A stretch of 44,565 nt of DNA, from contig WFQT01000412.1 in assembly GCA_015486895.1 (NCBI GenBank), positions 1-44,565 of the forward strand, written 5' to 3'. This stretch comes from Anaerolineae bacterium. GTDB taxonomy: Bacteria; Chloroflexota; Anaerolineae; JAADDB01. The translations under genes were made by a program, and so were the position numbers. Positions within the stretch are counted from its first letter, which is position 1; each line of letters begins with the position of its first letter. Below, piece after piece: positions 1 through 6,768 of the stretch. Below the pieces are notes generated by a model. It had not been told where the DNA came from and did no database searches. It was given only the letters and a program-made list of their open reading frames with translations.

Positions 1-125
1 CCTGAGATACGTCCCATCTCATAGAGTCTGCCCAGCGTATAGATGAATACCTGCTTGCGAAAGTCCTCAGGTTCTTCCCGCAAAGCTACCACAACCTCTT
101 CGGGGAAGACAACTTCTACACTCAT
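1..125 (-). CDS. UPF0175-like small protein (VapB/antitoxin-type), 5' part only
   Basis: A minus-strand reading frame starts at the ATG at 125-123 and runs off the window edge after about 41 codons. It has a textbook ribosome binding site, GGAGG seven bases before the ATG. The visible product starts MSVEVVFPEEVVVALR and continues with an acidic stretch and YTLGRLYEMGRIS, which resembles the N-terminus of UPF0175 proteins: a short strand-forming start followed by helices with a LYxxGxIS core. Members of that family are often antitoxin-like partners of PIN-domain proteins; that is family knowledge, and no partner is visible here. The product cannot be judged further because the 3' end is outside the window. 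Confidence 0.6.
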   Translation of the reverse strand, partial: MSVEVVFPEEVVVALREEPEDFRKQVFIYTLGRLYEMGRIS

Positions 126-316
126 CCTGGTGCCTCCATTATGCATGCCCAAGCGGCAAGGCTTGACATGCTGACCAACATCCTCCCGCTTGTGTGGAAG
201 GAGAGATGCCCAGTAGTCAAGACCTGACTCTCACGCTCAGAATTCCCGGTCAGTTGACCACTACTAGTGTAGCACATGTCCGGCGACACGTCCAGTCCCC
301 GGGAAAAGGCCAGGGG

Positions 317-400
317 GTCAGAAGTCAGAAGTCAGAAGTCAGAAGTCAGAGGCCAGAGATCAGAGGGCAGAGGGCAGAAGTCAGAAGTCGGAGATCAGGG
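317..400. repeat. GTCAGAA heptamer tandem repeat
   Basis: Five consecutive copies of GTCAGAA occupy 317-351 and decay into degenerate agatcagagg/cagaagtcag units up to about 400. The same family reappears at about 2634-2670 and, inverted, at about 785-832. Such 7-nt short tandemly repeated repetitive (STRR) sequences are known from cyanobacteria and other genomes with many repeats. No coding role is evident. Confidence 0.85.
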
Positions 401-411
401 GTTGGGGAGCG

Positions 412-552
412 GCTGGGGGATTTGAGCATGCTGCCGACCTCTCTGCTGAGGGCGGTCAACTGAGCGTGTTGCTTGTCTGAGATGTAGCCGCAGTCATGCG
501 CAAAGCCCAGTGACGAATCCGTCTCGCTGTTTTCGCCATCACAGTCGGTCAA
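412..552 (-). pseudogene. Remnant of a four-helix-bundle (S23-type) protein C-terminus, copy 1
   Basis: On the minus strand this segment reads as part of a protein with the core GFAHDCGYISDKQHAQL followed by TALSREVGSML. That resembles the C-terminal helix pair of four-helix-bundle proteins of the 23S rRNA intervening-sequence type (DFALDxGYLS...EVGRML). The N-terminal helices are absent and the frame continues into repeat DNA, so this is a remnant rather than a gene. A second copy of equal length (140 bp) lies at 2680-2819, with about ten mismatches counted by eye. The two copies flank the AbiE pair. Confidence 0.55.
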
Positions 553-909
553 TTTGCTGATAAAATGCGCTCAGCCTCCCCAGGAATAGAACGCTGATGA
601 CGCTGATTTTCGCTGATCTTCTCTGATTTTATCTGCGGGTATCTGCGTGAAATCTGCGGTATCTGCGTTCGATTTGGTCAAGGCTGAACAGTTACTTCTG
701 ATAAACGGTCAACTCTTGCAACCACAAATTGGCAACCACGAATTACACTAATTACACGAATTTTGCAACTACGAATTGCCCGAACTACACGATCTGACTT
801 CTGGATCTTGTTCTCTGACTTCTGTCCTCTGTCATCCCGCCGCTTCCAGCAAGTGCCATCGCGGCTCTCCCAGGGAAGCCGCGCCTTCGACACAGAAGTA
901 TCATCCACT
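553..909. repeat. Intergenic interspersed-repeat block
   Basis: No gene is supported here. The stretch 590-672 is made of the CTGATTTTCGCTGATC and ATCTGCGGGTATCTGCGTG type words. The stretch 712-800 holds CAACCACGAATTACAC type words, and 785-832 is an inverted form of the GTCAGAA family. The same word families recur at 3840-4357 and 5023-5250. The last about 75 bases before 910 are non-repetitive but carry no convincing frame. Confidence 0.7.
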
Positions 910-1713
910 TTAAGCTAATCCCAGATCGCGCAAGCGCCGCCGTACCGATCGTAAGACCTCAGCCATATAAGGCAAGTCCGACACCTGGACCGCCAGACGG
1001 GATGCCCAGAGCTTGTCGAATGTCCCCGCCTTGTTTCTCAGAGCTTCGCCAAGTCGGGTTGGATCTTGCCCTTTGTGCCGGCACTTGGCGGAGAAGCTGG
1101 CCGACAAGAAGCTCAAATCCACATCGTTCCAATCAAACAGCCGGTAGACATCGTACAGATCACGGGGTTCGGTACGCCCTATCAGAGCACACAGTTTCTC
1201 GGTCAGGATTTCCTCCAGGGTATAGGTAGGTAACCTGACATTCGTCGGATAGTCACTGTAAGGCGCTTGCACCAGTCGCTCGCTCAAGGGATACAGTAAC
1301 AATTCGCCCCGCGTGATGTCCACTTTCAGATGTCGCGCGTCAAGGCGCGCCCTCAATGGCCCCACATAGTTGATCAGCAACGTCGTACTTTCGAAGACGC
1401 TCTGTTCTGCACTCCGCAACGTAAAGATCAGGTTTACTTGCTGGCTCAACCAGGTGAAGAGGGCTTCAAAGGCACTGGTTAAGTCAGCATGGGATCGGTC
1501 AGCACAAAGGGTAAAATCGAGATCCTCTGAAAAGCGGTAGTCGGGATAATAAGCCTTCTTGAGTGCTGTGCCTCCTTTGAAGGCCAGATCATTCCGCAGA
1601 TCACTCTTCGCAATGGCGATCAGCAACTAGCTTAGAACGTAGTCTTTTTCGATCACGCGATCGCCTACGCCAAGGTGGTGAGCTAATCTGGCAATTTCAG
1701 CAGTCGAGATCAT
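910..1713 (-). pseudogene. AbiEii/AbiGii-type nucleotidyltransferase toxin with in-frame TAG
   Basis: This is the toxin of a type IV AbiE toxin-antitoxin pair, a nucleotidyltransferase-like protein. The natural start is the ATG at 1713-1711, which gives MISTAEIARLAHHLG, RVIEKDYVLS, then a TAG codon at 1629-1627, then LLIAIAKS. After the stop the family hallmarks continue in the same frame: FKGGTALKK, the SEDLDFTL metal/nucleotide motif, and EKLCALIGRTEPRDLYDVY near the middle. Total length is 267 codon positions, within the usual AbiEii range. In homologues the codon at the stop is typically Trp (the xWLL turn), so one TGG-to-TAG change explains it. Alternatively translation restarts at the TTG/CTG right after the stop, producing a toxin without its first helix. 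The start lies only four bases beyond the antitoxin stop, so the two are one operon. Confidence 0.85.
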
Positions 1714-1717
1714 GACA

Positions 1718-2539
1718 TTATGTCCACACTGTGGCTTTTAACTCTTCAGGATCCAGGTTGATGCGCAATCGCCAACGGGCACGATAGACCCCCACATCGG
1801 GTAGCGTAGGATCCAGCAGTGTGTACCGGCGATTGATGAATGAACGCAAGGCGGAGATCGTCTCCGGACGCCCAAGGCCGTAGGTTTCCAGCAGAAAACC
1901 AATCCGTTTGGCGGCTGCCTTGTGATCCAACCGACGGACGTAGGCTACCAGGCGGTCTTCGTCCAGGTCATCCTTGCGTAGCCACAACCCTCTCGCCAGC
2001 TCGGCCAGCCCACCGCATAACTCCGGGCGAACGACACAGTCAAGCAACGTCTTTTCCAGATCGCTGACCCGCACCTGTTCCTGGTCGGTAGCCCAGATGC
2101 TTTCCCAGCCCCAGAAGGAGCGCCGGTTGGCGTAGACAAAGCGGTACTCGACGCCAGCGATGACCCGCTGGGCGCGTTGCCGAGGCACGGTCACGTACAA
2201 CGTATTTACCGGCTGAGTGGTCATCTGATGCAGTTCCATGGCGCTGTAGTGGGAGATGTAGTAGGGAAGAGGGGTCAACACTTCGCGGGCAATCACGTAT
2301 CGATCGGCCATGGGAATGCCTTCCAATCCGGCCTCCAACGGCACAATTAAGTACTTGCCCGGCACCAACCGCACCAACCACCCTTTATGGGCCAATTGGC
2401 TGAGGAGTGTGGCGGTGGCTTTGTAATCCTTATGGGTGATGGCCTGGGCATCAGCGATGGAGAAAATGGTTTTCCCCTGGGCGCTGAGGCGCAACAAGAG
2501 TTCCGCACTAGCCGGCCCCAATGTTTTCGTAGCCTTCAT
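1718..2539 (-). CDS. abiEi: AbiEi-type transcriptional regulator/antitoxin
   Basis: This is the antitoxin of the AbiE pair, 273 residues from the ATG at 2539; a start six codons earlier is possible but lacks a Shine-Dalgarno, whereas AAGG lies eight bases before 2539. The N-terminal about 80 residues form a winged-helix domain of the AbiEi type, with KTIFSIADAQAI, a helix-turn-helix, then LVRLVPGKYLIVPLE. The remainder is the antitoxin domain, with PYYISHYSAMELH and a conserved DLEKTLLDCVVRPE segment near residues 165-180. In the family, the wHTH represses its own promoter by binding inverted repeats and the antitoxin neutralises AbiEii without forming a stable complex. A consensus promoter sits immediately upstream. 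The toxin gene follows after four bases. Confidence 0.9.
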   Translation of the reverse strand: MKATKTLGPASAELLLRLSAQGKTIFSIADAQAITHKDYKATATLLSQLAHKGWLVRLVPGKYLIVPLEAGLEGIPMADRYVIAREVLTPLPYYISHYSAMELHQMTTQPVNTLYVTVPRQRAQRVIAGVEYRFVYANRRSFWGWESIWATDQEQVRVSDLEKTLLDCVVRPELCGGLAELARGLWLRKDDLDEDRLVAYVRRLDHKAAAKRIGFLLETYGLGRPETISALRSFINRRYTLLDPTLPDVGVYRARWRLRINLDPEELKATVWT

Positions 2540-2580
2540 AGTCGTTACCTTCCGCATCCGATATTCAATACGTCAAGCGG

Positions 2581-2609
2581 ATTATACCATACAAAAGGTA
2601 ACTCAACAA
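2581..2609 (-). promoter_or_regulatory. Sigma70-type promoter of abiEi-abiEii
   Basis: On the minus strand TTGTTG (2609-2604) and a perfect TATAAT (2586-2581) are separated by exactly 17 bases. A transcript would begin near 2574 and reach the abiEi start at 2539 after about 35 bases. Negative autoregulation by AbiEi is expected from the family; no convincing operator palindrome could be drawn by eye. Confidence 0.75.
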
Positions 2610-2679
2610 CCATCGTAAGAGCATCGTAAGAGATCAGAGGACAGAAGTCAGAGGTCAGAGATCAGTGGTCAGGAGGCTG

Positions 2680-2819
2680 CTGGGGGATTTGAGCATGCCG
2701 CCGACCTCTCTGTTGAGAGCGGTCAACTGAGCGTGTTGCTCGTCTGAGATATAGCCGTAGTCATGCGCAAAGTCCGGTGACGAATCCGCCTCGCTGTTTT
2801 CGCCATCACAGCCGGTCAA
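2680..2819 (-). pseudogene. Remnant of a four-helix-bundle (S23-type) protein C-terminus, copy 2
   Basis: This 140-bp segment is a direct repeat of 412-552 with about ten mismatches. On the minus strand it reads DFAHDYGYISDEQHAQL then TALNREVGGML without a stop, again like the last helices of S23-type four-helix-bundle proteins. It is also preceded in the sequence by AGTCAGAGG-type heptamers, as in copy 1, so the repeat unit includes both the gene remnant and its STRR tail. The adjoining stretch to about 2945 is open on the minus strand but not recognisable. Confidence 0.6.
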
Positions 2820-2956
2820 CCCTTCGATGCTCAAGCGGTCGTTGTAGCCGATCTCAGAGTAGCGGTAGTGCGACGCGGGGCTCGTCTGGGTGGTCAGCTT
2901 GCTAGCGTGAGCGATAAAAGCGATGCTATCAACGTCACCCCTACGATACTGAAATT

Positions 2957-3343
2957 CTAGTCTGTGTTAAGTAATTGCGTCCATTCGGCGGGTCCATCCA
3001 ACAAGATTTGTAATCGATTAAGCACATTACGTCCGAGAACAGCCTCTGCACCCAACTCATCACCCACTACGTAGATGCCGGGCAGCGTTATTTCGCTGAT
3101 TTGCAGATCGACCAAATATAAAAAGACGGCCCGGCGTTCACCCCACTGACTACGCAGCCCGACTTCAATAGCCCGACGCGCACCGATCTGTTGCAGATAT
3201 TGGATGGGGATGATCGTAGCGTCAGCGCCGGTGTCAACAATTGCCGTCAATTTCACCTGCTGTCCAGTCGGTTTCGCAGTCAGCGTTACATCACACACGG
3301 GAAGTGCTGGATTATAGGTTGTATCGTACGGGAATTTATTCAT
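2957..3343 (-). CDS. Retropepsin-like aspartic protease family protein
   Basis: A 128-residue protein with the aspartyl protease signature DTGAD at residues 37-41 (preceded by LTAIV, followed by ATIIP). The second half ends with GDELGAEAVLGRNVLNRLQI, the hydrophobic-Gly-Arg/Asn motif that follows the flap in retropepsin-like (clan AA) folds. Such single-domain proteins act as dimers, with one Asp from each subunit. There is no signal peptide or membrane anchor, so it is probably cytoplasmic. Its ATG overlaps the stop of the upstream DUF5678-like gene by four bases (ATGA), so the two are co-translated. The natural substrate of these small bacterial proteins is unknown; catalytic activity is inferred from the motif only. 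Confidence 0.85.
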   Translation of the reverse strand: MNKFPYDTTYNPALPVCDVTLTAKPTGQQVKLTAIVDTGADATIIPIQYLQQIGARRAIEVGLRSQWGERRAVFLYLVDLQISEITLPGIYVVGDELGAEAVLGRNVLNRLQILLDGPAEWTQLLNTD

Positions 3344-3717
3344 GCACTGGTCTCAACCTGATCAATTCGTCCCCCGAGCCAGCGCAGTTCGCGGCGCGAC
3401 TGGGTGTTGACCGCAGCAATAAGAACAGGCAGCAAACCAAATCGTTCTCGAACCCGTTCTTCCAAACGTGATACATCTTTGTCGTGGTCTACTACTTTGC
3501 CTCGATATAAAGCAATATACTCATCCGGATATGTCTTTAGTAAATCATCATGCATCGCCCAAAACATCTGGGTTTCAGAGCGAATGGCCTCTTTTTCCAG
3601 TTCATCAAGATAAGTTTGGACGGCAATCTCAAGTATTTTTTCGGCCGGCCGATCCGTCTCTCGGCCCCACTGTTCGACCTGTCTGACCAACGTAGGTTCC
3701 GCCAGGGCGATTTTCAT
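3340..3717 (-). CDS. DUF5678-like protein, partner of the retropepsin-like protease
   Basis: A 125-residue protein starting at the ATG at 3717, chosen because GAGG lies five bases upstream; an ATG at 3768 would be almost leaderless. The first about 45 residues are helical and resemble CopG/ribbon-helix-helix style leaders (LAEPTLVRQVEQWG ... ILEIAVQTYLDELEKE). The second half contains LLKTYPDEYIALYRGKVVD, followed by HDKDVSRLEERVRERFG, the pattern of DUF5678 domains. No enzymatic motif is visible. It is coupled to the protease gene downstream by an ATGA overlap. Pairing of DUF5678-like proteins with small aspartic proteases recurs in bacteria, suggesting an adaptor or regulator role, which is an inference. 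Confidence 0.7.
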   Translation of the reverse strand: MKIALAEPTLVRQVEQWGRETDRPAEKILEIAVQTYLDELEKEAIRSETQMFWAMHDDLLKTYPDEYIALYRGKVVDHDKDVSRLEERVRERFGLLPVLIAAVNTQSRRELRWLGGRIDQVETSA

Positions 3718-3782
3718 TGTTTCCTCGCATCCTTTGTAATCTTTTTTGACGAGCAATCCCGTCGTCATTTTTTCATTCTCTT

Positions 3783-3811
3783 ATTATACCTGCCAGATCT
3801 CCAAAGATCAA
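3783..3811 (-). promoter_or_regulatory. Sigma70-type promoter of the DUF5678/protease operon
   Basis: On the minus strand TTGATC (3811-3806) and a perfect TATAAT (3788-3783) are 17 bases apart. Transcription would begin near 3776, about 58 bases before the preferred ATG at 3717. This gives the two-gene operon its own promoter, independent of the polysaccharide genes. Confidence 0.7.
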
Positions 3812-3839
3812 TCACTGCTAAGCTGACAAAGATTGACTG

Positions 3840-4357
3840 CCTACAGTATAGCACCACGCCCAGCAATGTGCAACCACGAATTTGCAACCACGAATTGCAC
3901 TAATTACACGAATTGAACCACGGATTTGCAACCACGAATTTGACGAATTGGACGAATTTCACGAATTGCACGAATTCAACCACAGATTGCGCAGATTACA
4001 CAGATTCTTTTCTCTTGTTCTTATCTGTGTGCGTAACCCGCGTTCTTAGAGAATAGGACACAGACCCACACAAAAAAACACAGATTTGCAACCACGAATT
4101 TGAAACCACGAATTGCACGAATTGCACGAATTGCACGAATTCAACCACACATTGCACAGATTACAGAGATTCTTTTCTCTTGTTCTTATCTGTGTGCGTA
4201 GCCTGTGTAAATCTGTGTCCCATATCTTTTTTGTTTTATCTGTGTGCGAAGCCTGCGTTTATCTGTGTCCTATATATTCTTAGAGTTTTATCTGCGTACG
4301 AAGTCTGCGTAAATCTGTGTCCCATATACTTTTTGAGTTTTATCTGTGTGCGAAGCC
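3840..4357. repeat. Dense ACGAATTGC / ATCTGTGTGCG interspersed-repeat array
   Basis: This stretch without genes is built from two alternating word families. One is CAACCACGAATT with tandem ACGAATTGC units (for example 4106-4140). The other is ATCTGTGTGCGTAGCCTGTGT-like words, occurring about four times between 4188 and 4357. Where the families meet they form hairpins, for example ACACAGAT at 3998-4005 pairing with ATCTGTGT at 4023-4030 around a T-rich loop. The block from TTCTTTTCTCTTG onward is present twice (near 4004 and 4170). The right end of the array runs into the 3' end of the CapD-like fragment and supplies its last codons and stop. Confidence 0.85.
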
Positions 4358-5083
4358 TGTGGGCCGGAACTCGGGGATCAGGCCGCGCAGCTCTGCCAGG
4401 ATCGCATCCCCATCGCCGTCACGGGCTACGGAGGCCAGCGCCTCCACCGCGCCGTCCAGGTCCGCGGGCACGAAGCTGCTGGCGTTGGCTGCAATGAAGA
4501 TCTTCTCGTGCTGCGTGCGCTCGTACCGCTCGCCGGGGATGAACAGTTCTTCGAAGAGTTTTTCGCCGGGCCGCCTGCCGGTGAACTCGATCTCGATGTC
4601 CTCCCCAACCCGCAGGCCGGAAAGCTCGATCAGGTCCCGGGCCAGGTCCACGATTTTCACCGGCTCGCCCATGTCCAGGACGAAGACCTCGCCGCCGTGG
4701 CCCAGCACCGCCGCCTGCAACACCAACTGCACCGCCTCCGGGATGGTCATGAAGAAACGCCTCATCTCCGGGTGGGTGACGGTCACAGGGCCGCCCCTGG
4801 CTATCTGGCGCTGGATGGTGAGCACCACACTGCCCCGGCTGCCCAGCACGTTGCCGAATCGCACCGCAACGTAGGGCCGACCGCTCTCCCGCGCCGCCCG
4901 CAGCACCAGGTACTCCGCCAGGCGCTTGCTGGCACCCATGACGCTGGTGGGGTTAACCGCCTTGTCGGTGGAGATCATGACGAACCGCCCCACACCCACG
5001 GCCAAGCTCACCTCGCGCTGGGTGGATACAGAAGAACGCAGATGACGCTGATAAGCGCTGATTTCCGCTGATCTTTTTTGCAA
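4340..5083 (-). pseudogene. C-terminal fragment of a CapD/FlaA1/WbpM-type nucleotide-sugar dehydratase
   Basis: The frame encodes about 225 residues matching only the last part of membrane-anchored CapD/FlaA1 proteins (usually about 600 residues), which are UDP-HexNAc 4,6-dehydratases or epimerases. Visible signatures are VGRFVMISTDKAVNPTSVMG, then ASKRLAEY with Met in place of the usual catalytic Tyr, as in the large FlaA1/WbpM group, then RFGNVLGSRGSV and GEPVKIVDLARDLI, and GRRPGEKLFEEL. The transmembrane region and the NAD-binding GxxGxxG are missing. Codons before about 5020 are translated repeat DNA (ATCAGCGGAAATCAGCG type), and the last residues (TGFAHR) also come from a repeat. The fragment is therefore enclosed by repeats on both sides and is almost certainly non-functional. 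Confidence 0.85.
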
Positions 5084-5250
5084 CCACGAATTACACGAAT
5101 TGGGCGAATTGAACCACAGATTCTTTTCTTTGTTTTTATCTGCGTACGAAGTCAGCGTTTATCTGCATCCTATACTTCTTTTTGATCTGTATGCGCAGTC
5201 TGTGTGTATCTGTGTCCTATGTTTGTCTTTTTATCTATGTGCGTAGCCTG
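5023..5250. repeat. Second interspersed-repeat block, left of the CapD fragment's 5' end
   Basis: It contains GATGACGCTGATAAGCGCTG and CAACCACGAATTACACGAATT words, then three or four copies of a TTTTATCTGCGTACGAAGTC / ATCTGTATGCGCAGTCTGTG theme up to about 5250. They belong to the same families as 3840-4357 and 590-800. The block replaces the N-terminal two thirds of the CapD-like gene. Confidence 0.8.
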
Positions 5251-5254
5251 TGTC

Positions 5255-5417
5255 CTATTCCCTTGTCAACCGCCGGTCGGCGGCATCTTGCGCTGCCTGG
5301 AAGATGCGCCGGGCCTTATCCAGCCGTATTCCCGCCTTCTCGGCCAGATCATGCCCAGTGATGATGGTGTCAACGAGCTTTTCCGTCTCGGGATTACGAA
5401 ATGGCAACGCAAACAAA
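5255..5417 (-). pseudogene. Unidentified C-terminal gene fragment
   Basis: Between the repeat block and the terminator there is an open minus-strand frame ending in TAG at 5257-5255. It reads LPFRNPETEKLVDTIITG, HDLAEKAGIRLDKARRI and FQAAQDAADRRLTRE. The composition is protein-like (charged helical, normal codon use) but there is no start codon with a ribosome binding site and I do not recognise the family. It lies directly after the terminator in the transcribed direction, so it is probably the tail of a gene whose front was lost. Confidence 0.35.
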
Positions 5418-5450
5418 ACACCCCTGGTCGCCATTGATGGCCAGGGGTGT
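5411..5450 (-). terminator. Rho-independent terminator of the polysaccharide transcription unit
   Basis: Read on the minus strand, ACACCCCTGG (5450-5441) pairs perfectly with CCAGGGGTGT (5427-5418). An inner CCAT/ATGG stem lies between them, and the hairpin is followed by a TTTTGTTTG tail. It sits 54 bases after the stop of the geranylgeranyl-reductase-like gene and probably ends the whole minus-strand cluster. Confidence 0.85.
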
Positions 5451-5503
5451 AAGCAGAACTCGATGGGATACCTTTCATTCCACTTTCGATACAGGATGCC
5501 GAA

Positions 5504-6706
5504 TCAATCGGCATTACACTCCGTTTCTGGCACGCGAGCGCTCCTGTCCGAAGTCGACCGCACCGGCTCCTGCCGTCGCCGAAAGAGCAAGCGCAGGCCA
5601 AAAAGGATAAAACGCGGTTGCAACAATGGCAATCGCCACAAACCTCCCGCCATCTCGTCACGGTTGCGATGACTCAGGAACTCCCGCACGGATGGCGTGA
5701 CAGTCCGCACCAGTGCATCATAGCCCGCATTGTCCAACCGCTCCAGCAGCAGGCGCAGGAACCAGTGCACGTCCAGTTCTCGCTTCAAGGGACGCAACTC
5801 CCGGGCGTATGATGTCCCATGCAGAAGAGACCGCGCCGCTGCAGCAGCCCCCCACAACCCCATCACGGTTCCCCCCACCGTGCTCACTTTCACCTGACCG
5901 GCGGCATCCCCCACCAGCAGCACGGGCGCCTTGCCCACACGCCCCCACGGGCGCAGGCGTGGATGGTGCATGGCCACCTGGGCTCCCTGGTAGGCCAGGG
6001 GCACCAGGTCGTGACGCTGCAGGAAACGCTGCAACAGGACGCGAGTTCTGGCCCGGTCGTCCCCCACAAGGCCCACCACGCCACGGCCTGACGACTCCGG
6101 GATGAGCCAGTAGAAGAAACGCGTGTCGTCGACATCAAACCACACTTTCGTGACCTCTGGATCCCATCCCGGGGGCAAGGCCACTTCAGCCTGAAGGATG
6201 GACACAGACGGAGGGCAGTCTATGCCTGCAGCAGCCGCCACCTTGCTGGACACACCGTCCGCGCCGATGATCGCACCGGCATGTACGGTGGTCATCTCAC
6301 CATGGTTGTTACGCAGGAATAGCAAGGCCCCCTCTGGATGTGGTTCCAGCGCCTGAAAGCGATGACCGTAATAGATGACAACACCAGCATCTTCCGCCTC
6401 TCGCTCCAGGTGTTTGGCAAAGCGACGTCGCTCGACGATCAGATCGGGGTCTTGCAACTCAACGCTGACTGTCTCTCGCATAGTGACCACTTCCATCACC
6501 GATATGCGGTGGAGGACAGCATCATCGGGGAGGTATCCCAGCACCCGTTGCCACTGTGGCGTGACAATGAGTGTGCGCCGCGCCGGGGCGAGCTCGTGCT
6601 GGCGTTCAAAAATGGCTACTCGCTTGCCACCGCGCGCTAACTGGATCGCTGCATACAACCCTGCAGACGAAGCACCAACGATGGCCACATCATAGCTCAT
6701 CATCAT
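5504..6706 (-). CDS. Geranylgeranyl-reductase family FAD-dependent oxidoreductase
   Basis: About 400 residues. The start lies in a run of ATG codons at 6706, 6703 and 6700; AGG is five bases before the first, and the protein proper begins MSYDVAIVGASSAGLYAA. That is the FAD-binding Rossmann motif (GxSxxG) of the PHBH/geranylgeranyl-reductase superfamily. IIGADGVSSKVA lies in the middle and APVLLVGDAAGQVKVSTVGG near residue 265 supplies the second FAD contact (GD motif). The C-terminal about 100 residues are basic and carry no recognised domain. Family members reduce isoprenoid double bonds or hydroxylate small molecules. Position as the last gene of a polyprenyl-linked glycan cluster raises the possibility that it acts on the lipid carrier, which is speculative. 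The intrinsic terminator follows at 5411-5450. Confidence 0.8.
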   Translation of the reverse strand: MMMSYDVAIVGASSAGLYAAIQLARGGKRVAIFERQHELAPARRTLIVTPQWQRVLGYLPDDAVLHRISVMEVVTMRETVSVELQDPDLIVERRRFAKHLEREAEDAGVVIYYGHRFQALEPHPEGALLFLRNNHGEMTTVHAGAIIGADGVSSKVAAAAGIDCPPSVSILQAEVALPPGWDPEVTKVWFDVDDTRFFYWLIPESSGRGVVGLVGDDRARTRVLLQRFLQRHDLVPLAYQGAQVAMHHPRLRPWGRVGKAPVLLVGDAAGQVKVSTVGGTVMGLWGAAAAARSLLHGTSYARELRPLKRELDVHWFLRLLLERLDNAGYDALVRTVTPSVREFLSHRNRDEMAGGLWRLPLLQPRFILFGLRLLFRRRQEPVRSTSDRSARVPETECNAD

Positions 6707-6768
6707 TATCACCTGTTCTTCTTAACATGATATCACGGTTCACATTTCCCAGCCACCGCAGCCACGGT

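Noticed and set aside
316..400. CRISPR-like array from the regular GTCAGAA spacing
   Set aside because: Units are directly adjacent heptamers without unique spacers, and no cas gene is present.
3840..4357. CRISPR array or insertion sequence in the repeat block
   Set aside because: The repeats vary in length and order, there is no constant spacer length, no transposase frame and no clear terminal inverted repeat pair.
4346..5071. Long plus-strand open frames opposite the CapD-like fragment and several other genes
   Set aside because: They are antisense shadows of GC-rich coding sequence: no ribosome binding sites, no family resemblance, and the minus strand carries clear protein motifs.
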